Source: Erythrobacter aureus
GTDB taxonomy: Bacteria > Pseudomonadota > Alphaproteobacteria > Sphingomonadales > Sphingomonadaceae
Reading direction: 5' to 3'
Assembly (NCBI RefSeq): GCF_003355455.1
Contig: NZ_CP031357.1
Location: 288,501 to 352,500, forward strand
DNA length: 64,000 bases
Positions 21,540 through 29,963 of this stretch are shown one piece after another. Below the pieces are notes generated by a model, which was not told the DNA's origin, searched no databases, and saw only the letters and a list, made by a program, of their open reading frames with translations. The stretch's first letter is position 1. Every line of letters begins with the position of its first letter. Position numbers and translations under genes: made by a program.

Positions 21540-23297
21540 GTGAAACGCATCCCTCGCGTCGTCTGGCTGCAAGCCCGGCAGCTTTTCTTGGCCGCATTGT
21601 TCGCGGTAGCGGTTGGTTTGCCTGGCGTGGTGGTGGCGCAATCCGGTTTTGCGCCGGGATCGATCTGCCACATTTCCGGGCCGAAAACGATATCCTATGC
21701 CGATCTGGTCGACGATCCCGGAGGCTGGAACTGCAGCGATGACGATATGGATCTCGATGCCGAACGCCATATCATCCGCCTGGACTTGACCAATCGCCCT
21801 TCCGCGCAAGCAAACCCTCGCTACTTCGAATTCGAGCGGAACGCGTTCGAGACTCTTTCGATCTCCGCCATCGGGCGTGATGGCAGCGCGGTATCGCAAA
21901 GCCTGGCTCAAAGGGACTTGCAGCTCGGCATATCCAGCTCGCGTTCGATAGCGCAATTGCCTGAGTCTTCCACGCCGCTCGAAGCCGTCGTAGTGACGGT
22001 CGACGGCAGCGATTACCCTTACGCCTTTGTCGAGGCGTCGCTGAACGATCGGCCATCGGTCGTATTGGTGGCGGGGTGGGTGCATATATTCGCCGCGATG
22101 ATCTGCGCGATACTGTTCGCGCCGATCATATTCGATCTCATCTACTATCGCGTCCTGCGCCAGCCTTTCCCGCTCTATCACGCCCTGTTCTGTCTCACCG
22201 CTGTGGCGCAGAGTGCGACCGCCTCCGGCTTGACGGCGCTCACCGGCCTCGTCTCGCTACAGACCGAGCTGATGATCGAATATCTCAGCATCGATTTCAT
22301 GCTGCTGACGATCATCATGTTCGCAAACAGTTTTGTGAAGCCGGAATATATCGATCCAAAACATCGCACAATTCTGCGTATCGCTCTCGCTCTGGCCGCG
22401 CTTAATGTCGGATTGAGCACCCTGGATTTGCTTGAAGTGAGCAATCTTGTGTTCGAAATCGTCTATCTTTTGTTCGCCTTGATCGGTTTCGGATCCTATT
22501 TCTACGTTTTGGCGGTCGCGTGGCGACGCGGCAGCAACACTGCGAAATATCTCGTCCTAGGCCTCGCTCCCTTTGCCTCCTTCCTGCCCTTGCAGATTTT
22601 TTCCCTCCTTGTTTTCGGCTCTATGGTACTCGTTGAAAATGTGGTGCTTCACAGCTCTTTCCTGCTGATCGAGGTCATCGCCACCACAGTGGCAGTGGCC
22701 GATCGCTTCATGATCATCAGGCGCCAGCGCGATCAGGCAATGGACGAAGCCAGGGTGCTTGAGGCGCTGAGCGAGCGCGACCAGTTGACTGGCATGGCGA
22801 ACAGGCGCGCGCTGTCGGCACGGTTCGAAACCATGGTTGCCGATGGGTTCGATACGATGGCCCTTATCGACATCGATTTCTTCAAGTCGATCAACGACAT
22901 GCATGGTCACCCAGTCGGTGACGAAGTCCTGCGACGCGTTGCGTCGGTGTTGCGCGAAGGCGAGAACGAGAAGGATATTGCCGCGTTTCGCATCGGCGGG
23001 GAGGAATTCCTGCTGCTTCTGCGTGGAGATGATGCCGCAAGCAATGCCGAGGAGCGCCGCCGTGCAATCACCACACATCTCCTGTTGGAGATGGAAGAGC
23101 TCGACAATCCCGTAACCGCCAGCATGGGGCTGGTCGATTTCTCGGCCCTCGCGAATGAATCGGAAATCGACTTCTCCAGCCTCTATTCGCGCGCCGACAA
23201 GCTGCTTTACGATGCGAAATGCGCCGGCCGTGACCGAGTAGTGATGGAGCGCCTCTCATTATTCGTCCCCGAAGGCCCAACCGCCGTCACCGCCTGA
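21540..23297 (+). CDS. Membrane-anchored diguanylate cyclase (7TMR-DISM type)
   Basis: Makes the second messenger c-di-GMP. 585 residues from GTG at 21540. After a signal-anchor (RQLFLAALFAVAVGLPGVVV) comes a periplasmic 7TMR-DISM-extracellular-like domain (about 40-175), then about seven membrane segments (180-390), a short coiled helix (RQRDQAMDEARVLEALSERD) and a GGDEF domain. The active-site loop is GGEEF at about 486-490, with FKSINDMHGHPVGDEVLRRV upstream, so it should be active. The RxxD inhibitory site is not present in its usual place (NEKD stands there), so product inhibition may be weak. It stands alone on the plus strand. Confidence 0.88.
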   Translation: MKRIPRVVWLQARQLFLAALFAVAVGLPGVVVAQSGFAPGSICHISGPKTISYADLVDDPGGWNCSDDDMDLDAERHIIRLDLTNRPSAQANPRYFEFERNAFETLSISAIGRDGSAVSQSLAQRDLQLGISSSRSIAQLPESSTPLEAVVVTVDGSDYPYAFVEASLNDRPSVVLVAGWVHIFAAMICAILFAPIIFDLIYYRVLRQPFPLYHALFCLTAVAQSATASGLTALTGLVSLQTELMIEYLSIDFMLLTIIMFANSFVKPEYIDPKHRTILRIALALAALNVGLSTLDLLEVSNLVFEIVYLLFALIGFGSYFYVLAVAWRRGSNTAKYLVLGLAPFASFLPLQIFSLLVFGSMVLVENVVLHSSFLLIEVIATTVAVADRFMIIRRQRDQAMDEARVLEALSERDQLTGMANRRALSARFETMVADGFDTMALIDIDFFKSINDMHGHPVGDEVLRRVASVLREGENEKDIAAFRIGGEEFLLLLRGDDAASNAEERRRAITTHLLLEMEELDNPVTASMGLVDFSALANESEIDFSSLYSRADKLLYDAKCAGRDRVVMERLSLFVPEGPTAVTA

Positions 23298-23332
23298 GGG
23301 CTGGTCTCGGAGGCCGGGATTCTTTGAATCGG

Positions 23333-23731
23333 TCATCCCGATAGGAACCCGGCAAGCACTTCGGGCCGGACGCGCGCCAGCCGCCCCGTCGCCCGGTCGA
23401 GCATCGCCCAGGTGGTCGCCGCGCCGACTATGACCTTGCCCGCATCGTTGCGGAAATCGACGCGGCGCAGCGAGGTCGCGCCCCGCGCAGGCCCCTCGAT
23501 CCAGGTCTCGCCGGTAACGCTTTCGCCTGCATCGATGTTGCCGCGATAATCGATCTCGTGACGCGTCACGACCCAGAAGAACGCCGCACGATCCTCGGGC
23601 CGGGCCACCGCATCCCAATGCGCGGTGGCCATGTCCTGAATCCACTGCACCCACACCGCATTGTTGACGTGGCCGAGCTCGTCGATGTGCTCGGCCCCGG
23701 CGGTGAAGGTCCTTTCGAACCTGGCCGTCAC
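23333..23731 (-). CDS. Acyl-CoA thioesterase, 4HBT hot-dog fold
   Basis: Hot-dog fold thioesterase of about 132 residues; hydrolyses an unknown acyl-CoA. The motif IDELGHVNNAVWVQW near the N-terminus is typical for the FcbC/YbgC branch, although the usual catalytic Asp of that branch (D-x-x-G-H) is here in DELGHVNN. I place the start at GTG 23731 because it overlaps the stop of the peptidase gene as GTGA; GTG at 23752 would add seven residues. The pair is probably cotranscribed, but a shared role is not apparent. Confidence 0.8.
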   Translation of the reverse strand: MTARFERTFTAGAEHIDELGHVNNAVWVQWIQDMATAHWDAVARPEDRAAFFWVVTRHEIDYRGNIDAGESVTGETWIEGPARGATSLRRVDFRNDAGKVIVGAATTWAMLDRATGRLARVRPEVLAGFLSG

Positions 23732-25878
23732 TCGGTCATGTCCATCTGCCACAGGATGAAGGCGACTTCCTCTGCGGTTTCGCGGATCGACTGAAACCGG
23801 CCTGACTTCCCGCCATGCCCGGCGCCCATATTGGTCTTCAGGAGCAACTCGTTATCGTCGGTCTTCAGCTCGCGCAGCTTGGCGACCCATTTTGCGGGCT
23901 CCCAATAGGTCACGCGCGGATCGTTGAGCCCAGCCGTCACCAGCATCGGCGGATAATCCTGCGCCACCACCTGATCGTAGGGGCTGTAGCTGAGGATATA
24001 GGCGAAGGCCTGCTTGCTTTCGATCGGATTGCCCCATTCGGGCCATTCGACCGGCGTCAGCGGCAGGTCCGCATCGAGCATGGTGTTGAGCACGTCGACG
24101 AAAGGCACATGCGCCACCACCGCGCCCCACAGATCGGGATCGGTATTGGCGACGACGCCCATCAGCTCGCCCCCGGCGGACCCGCCCGAAATGCTGATCC
24201 TGCCCTTTTCGGTATACCCCTTGGCCACCAGCCCCTTCGCCACATCGACGAAATCGTTGAAGGTGTTGGTCCGCTCGTTGAGCTTGCCCTGAAGGTACCA
24301 CTTGCGGCCCAGATCGTCGCCGCCGCGGATATGCGCGATGGCATAGGCGAAACCGCGATCGATCAGGCTGAGGCGCGTGGTCGAAAAGCCCGGCGGCACG
24401 GCATAGCCATAAGCACCATAGGCATAGAGATGCAGCGGCCCGGTCTGCGGCCGGTCCTTGCGCATGACCACGCTGACCGGGATCATCGTCCCGTCGCGCG
24501 CCGCGATCTCGACCCGTTCGGTAGTATAGAGGTCTGCGTCGTAGCCGCTCGGGATTTCCTGCTGCTTGAGCAGTTCGAGCTCGCCGCTGGCGACATGGTA
24601 GTCATAAACCGAATCCGGGGTGACCATGCTCTCGTAGGAAATGCGCAGCTTGTCCTGATCGTATTCGGGATTGTTATCGAGCCCGGCGCTGAAGCTTGCC
24701 TCGGCAAAGGCGACCGGCTTGACCAGAGCTGGATCGGCATAGGAGCGTAGCTGGATCTGGTCGAGCCCGCGCAGGCGCCCTTCGGTGACGTAGAAGTCCT
24801 TGAACAGGTCGAAATCGGTCAGGTAGAATTCGTCCGATCCGGCGATCAGCGTGGTCCATTCGCCGGGCGTCTCGAGCGAGGCGGTGGCGAGCCGGAAATT
24901 GACGTGATCGTCGTTCGTGTGGACCCACAGCGTGCCGTCGCGCACATCGACATCGTATTCGACACCCTTGGTCCGCGGTTTCACCAGGATCGGCTCGGCA
25001 GTCGGATCGTCTGCGGGGACAAGGCGGACCTCGCTGGTTTCGTTGTCGCCGGTCGAAACGATCAGCCAGTCTTCCTGCGCGGAAAGGCCGCTGCCCACGC
25101 GAAAGCCCTCGTCCTGCGTCTCGCGATAGAGCTCGACATCCTCGCTCACCGGTGTGCCCAGCACATGCATGGTCGCATCGTGGACGCGCCAGTTGTCGTC
25201 GGCGGTGCCATAGACCAGCGCGGTGTCGTTCTTGACCCAGACCAGCCCCGAAAGCGTGCCGGGAATCTCGTCGGGCAGCAACTCGCCCGTCTGCAAATCC
25301 TTGATCCGCGCGGTGAAGCGTTCGGACCCGTTGGTGTCGGCCGAATAGGCAAGATAGCGCCCGTTCTGCGAGACCGAGAACGCGCCCAGGCGGAAGTATT
25401 CGACATCCTTGGCCAGCTCATTCTCGTCGAGGATCAGCACCGGATCGCCGCCTGCCACCGGCTTGCGGTAATATTTGCGATATTCGGCGCCCTCTTCGAA
25501 TTCGGACCAGTAGAGCCAGTCGCCACGGCGCTGCGGCACGGTGGAATCGTCTTCCTTGATCCGCGCCTTCATCTCTCCGAACAATTCGTCGACCAGCGGC
25601 TGGTGCGGCTCCATCCGCGCTTCGAACCAGGCGTTTTCCGCCTTCAGATGCTCAAGTACGTCCTCGTCGTCGACTGTCGGATAGGACTGGTCTTTGAGCC
25701 AGTGATAGGGATCGGCAATGGTGATTCCGTGATGCGAATAGCTGTGGTCGCGTTTTTCGGCAGTCGGCGGCGAAGTCGGCTGTGTCACTTGGGTCCCTTC
25801 GGAAGTCTGGGCGTGGAGCGGCGCGCCAAGCGCCAGTGCTGCGGCAGATAGGAACGCGGCGTATCGGGTGAAAGGCAT
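23728..25878 (-). CDS. S9 family prolyl oligopeptidase, oligopeptidase B-like, exported
   Basis: Serine peptidase of 716 residues that cuts short peptides, probably after basic residues. A signal peptide (MPFTRYAAFLSAAALALGAP, cut near AQT) sends it to the periplasm. A seven-blade beta-propeller spans about 90-470, then the alpha/beta hydrolase domain with Ser567 in SGGSAGGELMG, Asp653 in GLNDPRVTYWEP and His688 in GAGHGGKSGR. ATG at 25878 has GGGAGGA at the right distance; an upstream open stretch to 26157 is not needed. It is read divergently from the aminopeptidase P gene, an arrangement of two peptidases on either side of a 141-base gap. Confidence 0.92.
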   Translation of the reverse strand: MPFTRYAAFLSAAALALGAPLHAQTSEGTQVTQPTSPPTAEKRDHSYSHHGITIADPYHWLKDQSYPTVDDEDVLEHLKAENAWFEARMEPHQPLVDELFGEMKARIKEDDSTVPQRRGDWLYWSEFEEGAEYRKYYRKPVAGGDPVLILDENELAKDVEYFRLGAFSVSQNGRYLAYSADTNGSERFTARIKDLQTGELLPDEIPGTLSGLVWVKNDTALVYGTADDNWRVHDATMHVLGTPVSEDVELYRETQDEGFRVGSGLSAQEDWLIVSTGDNETSEVRLVPADDPTAEPILVKPRTKGVEYDVDVRDGTLWVHTNDDHVNFRLATASLETPGEWTTLIAGSDEFYLTDFDLFKDFYVTEGRLRGLDQIQLRSYADPALVKPVAFAEASFSAGLDNNPEYDQDKLRISYESMVTPDSVYDYHVASGELELLKQQEIPSGYDADLYTTERVEIAARDGTMIPVSVVMRKDRPQTGPLHLYAYGAYGYAVPPGFSTTRLSLIDRGFAYAIAHIRGGDDLGRKWYLQGKLNERTNTFNDFVDVAKGLVAKGYTEKGRISISGGSAGGELMGVVANTDPDLWGAVVAHVPFVDVLNTMLDADLPLTPVEWPEWGNPIESKQAFAYILSYSPYDQVVAQDYPPMLVTAGLNDPRVTYWEPAKWVAKLRELKTDDNELLLKTNMGAGHGGKSGRFQSIRETAEEVAFILWQMDMTE

Positions 25879-26019
25879 GATCGGTCCTCCCGGCGCGGCG
25901 CAAAGCTGGAAAGCGGCGCCGCGGATGACTATGACGGGGGAGTGATTATGCGGCCACGCCGTGGCCCGCAAGCGTCCAGTCGCGCAAGCTGCGACTGGCC
26001 TCGATGAAAGGATTCCGCC

Positions 26020-27822
26020 GTGTTGATGCAAACCTATGAAACCCGTCTCGACGGATTGCGCCGCGAACTCGCCAAGCGCGGGCTCGACGGCTTCGTGATC
26101 CCGATCTCCGACGAACATATGAGCGAATATGTCGGCGCCTATGCGCAGCGTCTCCACTGGCTGACCGGGTTCGGCGGCAGCGCGGGCAGCGCCGCGGTGC
26201 TCAAGGACAAAGCCGCGATGTTTACCGACGGCCGCTACACCGTGCAGGTGCGCGAACAGGTCGACGGCACGCTCTACGATTACGAGGACGTCCCCGCCAC
26301 TTCACCCGCAAAGTGGATCGCCGAGCACGCACCCGAGGGTGCCAGGATCGGCTACGATGCCTGGCTCCATGGGATCGGCTGGGCCGAGGAAGCGCACAAG
26401 CTGTTCGCAAAAAAGGGCATCGAGCTGGTTCCCGTCGAGGGCAATCCGATCGATGCGATCTGGGACGACCGGCCAGAGGCCTCGCTCGTGCCAGCGGTGC
26501 CGCATGATGACGAGCACGCGGGCCGTTCGAGCGCGGACAAGCGCGCCGAGGTGGCCGACTGGCTCAAGGCCGAGGGCTACGATTCGACCGTCATCAGCGC
26601 GCTCGATTCGGTCGCCTGGCTGCTCAATATGCGTGGGAAGGACGTCGACAACACGCCGGTCGCGCTGTCCTATGTCCTCGCGCATGCGGACGGCACGGCG
26701 GAGCTGTTCATCGCGCCGGAGAAGGTCACGCCCGAACTGACCAAACATCTCGGCAATGCAGTGACGGTGCGCGACCGGGCGGACTTCGTGCCCTCGCTCG
26801 AAGCGCTCAAGGGCAAGACCGTGGCGGTCGATCCGAACCATGCGGTCGCGGGCATCTTTCACGCCCTCGCGGAAAGCGGCGCCACCGTCGTCCGCGCCGA
26901 CGACCCCACCGTCCTGCCCAAGGCGATCAAGAACCCGGCCGAACAGCAGGGCCACCGCGACGCACAGGCCCGCGACGGGGCGGCGGTGTCGCGCTTCCTG
27001 CGCTGGATTTCGATTCATGCGCCCTCGGGTGAAATCGACGAGCTGACCGCGGCGGCCAAGTTGCGCGAATTCCGCGAGGCGGGCGGCGTGCTCAAGGATG
27101 CGAGCTTCGACACCATCAGCGCCGCCGGTCCGCATGCCGCGCTGCCGCATTACAAGGTCGACGAAGAGAGCAATATCCCGATCCCGCCTTCCTCGATCTA
27201 CCTGTGCGATTCGGGCGGCCAGTATCTCGACGGCACCACCGATATCACCCGCACCGTCTGGGTCGGGCCGGGCGAGCCGAGCGCGGAAATGATCGAGCGC
27301 AACACCCGCGTCCTCAAGGGCCACATCCAGCTCGACATGCAGAAATTTCCCGACCGCACCAGCGGCGGCGCGCTCGATGCGCTCGCGCGGATGCATCTGT
27401 GGAATGGCGGGGTCGATTACGGCCATGGCACCGGCCACGGGGTCGGCAGCTATCTGTCGGTTCACGAAGGTCCGCAGCGCATCTCCAAGCCCGGCGGCGC
27501 CTTCCCCGGCACCGAGACGCCCTTGCGCGAAGGCATGATCCTGTCGAACGAGCCCGGCTATTACAAAGCGGGCGCCTATGGCATCCGGATCGAGAATCTG
27601 GTGCTGGTCGTGCCGGCCGGGATCGCAAGCGAAGGGGAGTATCTCGGCTTCGAGACGCTGACCTTCGTGCCACTCGATCGCCGCCTGGTCGACAAGGGCC
27701 TGCTTACGCCCGCCGAGATCGACTGGTGGAACGCGTATCACGCCAAGACCTTCGCCATCCTCTCTCCTCAGCTCGAAGGCGAGGATCTTGCATGGCTGAA
27801 AACGGAATGCGCACCCTTGTAG
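26020..27822 (+). CDS. pepP: Xaa-Pro aminopeptidase (M24 family)
   Basis: Metallopeptidase that removes an N-terminal residue before proline; 600 residues, the long three-domain form with two creatinase-like N-terminal domains as in eukaryotic cytosolic aminopeptidase P. The two-metal site is complete: Asp397 and Asp408 (LCDSGGQYLDGTTDITRT), His473 (GHGTGHGVGSY), Glu511 (LSNEPGYY) and Glu545 (FETLTF). GTG at 26020 is preferred because AAAGGA lies eight bases upstream; ATG at 26026 is also possible. No signal peptide, so cytoplasmic. It is divergent from the exported S9 peptidase. Confidence 0.93.
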   Translation: MLMQTYETRLDGLRRELAKRGLDGFVIPISDEHMSEYVGAYAQRLHWLTGFGGSAGSAAVLKDKAAMFTDGRYTVQVREQVDGTLYDYEDVPATSPAKWIAEHAPEGARIGYDAWLHGIGWAEEAHKLFAKKGIELVPVEGNPIDAIWDDRPEASLVPAVPHDDEHAGRSSADKRAEVADWLKAEGYDSTVISALDSVAWLLNMRGKDVDNTPVALSYVLAHADGTAELFIAPEKVTPELTKHLGNAVTVRDRADFVPSLEALKGKTVAVDPNHAVAGIFHALAESGATVVRADDPTVLPKAIKNPAEQQGHRDAQARDGAAVSRFLRWISIHAPSGEIDELTAAAKLREFREAGGVLKDASFDTISAAGPHAALPHYKVDEESNIPIPPSSIYLCDSGGQYLDGTTDITRTVWVGPGEPSAEMIERNTRVLKGHIQLDMQKFPDRTSGGALDALARMHLWNGGVDYGHGTGHGVGSYLSVHEGPQRISKPGGAFPGTETPLREGMILSNEPGYYKAGAYGIRIENLVLVVPAGIASEGEYLGFETLTFVPLDRRLVDKGLLTPAEIDWWNAYHAKTFAILSPQLEGEDLAWLKTECAPL

Positions 27823-27888
27823 AAGGGCATTCGTTCCCGTAATGTTCCCCGCAAGCGGTCGCGAATCGCCACATCAAGGAGCATTGCC

Positions 27889-28281
27889 ATGATCGGATAC
27901 GTCACCTTCGGGACCAACGACCTAGAGCGCGCCGCCAAGTTCTACGATCCCATAGCCGCCGAAATGGGCGTTGGGCGAATGATGGAGTTCGACAGCTTCA
28001 TCGCCTGGGGCCAAGCGGGCGGCGGCGCCGGGATCGCAGCGACCAAGCCTTTCGACGGCAAGGAAGCCAGCGTCGGTAATGGCACCATGGTCGCGCTGCA
28101 GGCCAAGGACCGCGACCAGGTCAAGCGGCTTTACGACATCGCGCTCGCCAATGGCGGCAGCGATGAAGGCGAACCGGGGCCGCGCGGGGAGCCGGACGAA
28201 AACGGCATGGTGTTCTATGCCGCCTATTTCCGCGATCCCGACGGCAACAAGCTCAACGCCTTCTTGATGGACAAGGCGTGA
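27889..28281 (+). CDS. VOC (glyoxalase/bleomycin-resistance fold) family protein
   Basis: Small vicinal-oxygen-chelate fold protein of 130 residues. It opens with GYVTFGTNDLERAAKFYDPI and ends with FYAAYFRDPDGNKLNAF, the paired half-sites of the fold; the metal-type Glu/His set is incomplete at the first position, where Thr replaces the usual His. Substrate unknown. A strong AAGGAG lies before the ATG. A 10-base duplication (ATGGACAAGG at 28267 and 28281) spans the stop, so a second MDK lies just after the end of the gene in another frame. Confidence 0.82.
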   Translation: MIGYVTFGTNDLERAAKFYDPIAAEMGVGRMMEFDSFIAWGQAGGGAGIAATKPFDGKEASVGNGTMVALQAKDRDQVKRLYDIALANGGSDEGEPGPRGEPDENGMVFYAAYFRDPDGNKLNAFLMDKA

Positions 28282-28323
28282 TGGACAAGGTCTGAGCCGT
28301 CGCACGCCTTTCGCGGCGCTGAA

Positions 28324-28370
28324 CGAACCGGGCTGAATGATGCAAAGCGTTACAATTCAGCCCAGGTTCG
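28324..28370 (+). promoter_or_regulatory. Inverted repeat upstream of the EF-hand gene
   Basis: CGAACC-GGGCTGAAT (28324-28338) pairs with ATTCAGCCC-A-GGTTCG (28355-28370), 15 base pairs with one bulged A around a 16-base loop. A related sequence lies before lolA at 36391-36423. It could be a terminator for the VOC gene or an operator; no T-run follows. Confidence 0.5.
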
Positions 28371-28489
28371 GGATAGAACTGCGACATTGCGGCCCTAGAT
28401 ACGGGGACACGAGCTGCGGCGGGCTTCTCAAGTCCCTCCCCCTCAGACCCCTGGTCCGTCGCAGCTCTCCAGACCTTTGGAGAATTGCA

Positions 28490-29176
28490 ATGAACAAGAC
28501 CGTCCTCACTCTTTCCGCCGCCGCGCTGGCGCTGACCGGTACGGCCGCGCTCGCCAATCATCACGGCAAGTCCAATCCCGATGCCAATGGCGACGGGGTC
28601 GTAACGCTCGACGAAATGCGTACCCACGGCAATCAGGCCTTCGCCAGGATGGACGCCAATGGCGACGGCGTGATCGATGCCGAAGACCGTCAGGCGCGCC
28701 GTGAGGCGATGTTCGCCCAAGCGGACGCCAATGGCGATGGCGAGCTTTCACAGGCCGAAATGAAGGCCATGCATCAGGCGCGCATGGAACGCCGAGACGA
28801 ACGCCGTGCCAAGCGCATGGAGCGCCGGGAGGAACGGATGAGCACGCGTTTCGCGCGGATGGACGCCGACAATTCGGGCGGCCTCTCTCGGGACGAGCTG
28901 AAAGCGATGCAAGAGGCGCGCTCGGAACGCCGTGGCAAGCGTCAAGACATGCGGGGTGGCCGTGGCGGCCATGGCCCGCGCAAAATGATGCGCATGGCCG
29001 ACACCGATGGCGATAAGACCATCACTCGCGGCGAATTCGACGCGGCCATCGCAGCGCGCTTTGCCAAGGCCGATGCCGATGGCGACGGCCAGATCACCAA
29101 GGCCGAACGCCAGGCCGCGCGCGAAGCCATGCGTGCCGAACGCAGAGCCAAGCGCGGCGATCGTCGCGGCCAGTAA
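28490..29176 (+). CDS. Exported EF-hand calcium-binding protein with six loops
   Basis: Periplasmic protein of 228 residues after a signal peptide (MNKTVLTLSAAALALTGTAA). Six canonical 12-residue EF-hand loops are visible: DANGDGVVTLDE, DANGDGVIDAED, DANGDGELSQAE, DADNSGGLSRDE, DTDGDKTITRGE and DADGDGQITKAE. Between loops lie highly basic helices (RMERRDERRAKRMERREER) and a Gly/His/Met patch (GGRGGHGPRKMMRM). It should bind Ca2+; its partner is unknown. GGAGAATTGCA precedes the ATG. The response regulator starts 50 bases downstream in the same direction, so a shared transcript and a sensing role are plausible but inferred. Confidence 0.87.
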   Translation: MNKTVLTLSAAALALTGTAALANHHGKSNPDANGDGVVTLDEMRTHGNQAFARMDANGDGVIDAEDRQARREAMFAQADANGDGELSQAEMKAMHQARMERRDERRAKRMERREERMSTRFARMDADNSGGLSRDELKAMQEARSERRGKRQDMRGGRGGHGPRKMMRMADTDGDKTITRGEFDAAIAARFAKADADGDGQITKAERQAAREAMRAERRAKRGDRRGQ

Positions 29177-29225
29177 GCGCTTGATCGCGCGCATCGCCCG
29201 GCGGTAGGCGCGGACAGGACAGACC

Positions 29226-29963
29226 ATGACCGATCCCACGCCTATTGCCATCCTCCTCGTCGACGACGAACGCAGCCTTCGCGAACCCCTGGCGGAATAT
29301 CTCGTCCGCCAGGGGTTCCAGGTACGCGAGGCGGAAAGCGCGGCAGCCGCGCGCACCGTGCTGGCGCAGAATGTGCCCGATATCGTCCTGCTCGACATCA
29401 TGATGCCGGGGGAGGACGGTCTGTCGCTATGTCGCCATCTCGTCGAAACCCGCGGCCTTCCCACCATTCTTCTCACCGCCAAGGGCGAGGCCATGGACCG
29501 GATCGTCGGGCTCGAAATCGGCGCGGACGACTATGTCACCAAGCCGTTCGAGCCGCGCGAGCTGGTTGCGCGCATCCGTTCGGTCCTGCGCCGCGCCGAA
29601 CGCGCCGCGCCAGCGCCCACGGATGAGCCGGTTTTTGTTTTCGAAGGCTGGCAGCTCGATCCGCTCAAGCGCCGCCTGACCGATCCCGACGGCGCGCTCG
29701 TGCCTCTTTCCACCGCCGAATTCCGGATGCTGCGCGCCTTTTGCGAGCATCCGCGCCAAGTGCTGGACCGCGACCGCCTGCTCGATCTGGTGCAGGGGCG
29801 CGAGGCTCATCTGTTCGACCGCGCGGTCGATAACCAAGTCAGCCGCCTGCGCCGCAAGATCGAGACCGACAGCCGCAATCCGCATTTCATCCAGACGGTA
29901 CGCGGCGATGGCTACCGCTTCGCCGCCGATGTCGCGCGCCTCGAACGCGGCGCGCACGGCTGA
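29226..29963 (+). CDS. OmpR-family response regulator
   Basis: DNA-binding response regulator of 245 residues. The receiver domain has Asp57 in IVLLDIMMPGEDG as phosphorylation site, with the acidic pair DDE near the start and Lys in VTKPFEP. The winged-helix effector (about 140-235) includes PLSTAEFRMLRAFCEHP and VDNQVSRLRRKIE. The stop and the start of the following kinase gene overlap by one base (TGATG), so both are made together. Targets are unknown; the EF-hand gene upstream is the natural candidate. Confidence 0.93.
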   Translation: MTDPTPIAILLVDDERSLREPLAEYLVRQGFQVREAESAAAARTVLAQNVPDIVLLDIMMPGEDGLSLCRHLVETRGLPTILLTAKGEAMDRIVGLEIGADDYVTKPFEPRELVARIRSVLRRAERAAPAPTDEPVFVFEGWQLDPLKRRLTDPDGALVPLSTAEFRMLRAFCEHPRQVLDRDRLLDLVQGREAHLFDRAVDNQVSRLRRKIETDSRNPHFIQTVRGDGYRFAADVARLERGAHG

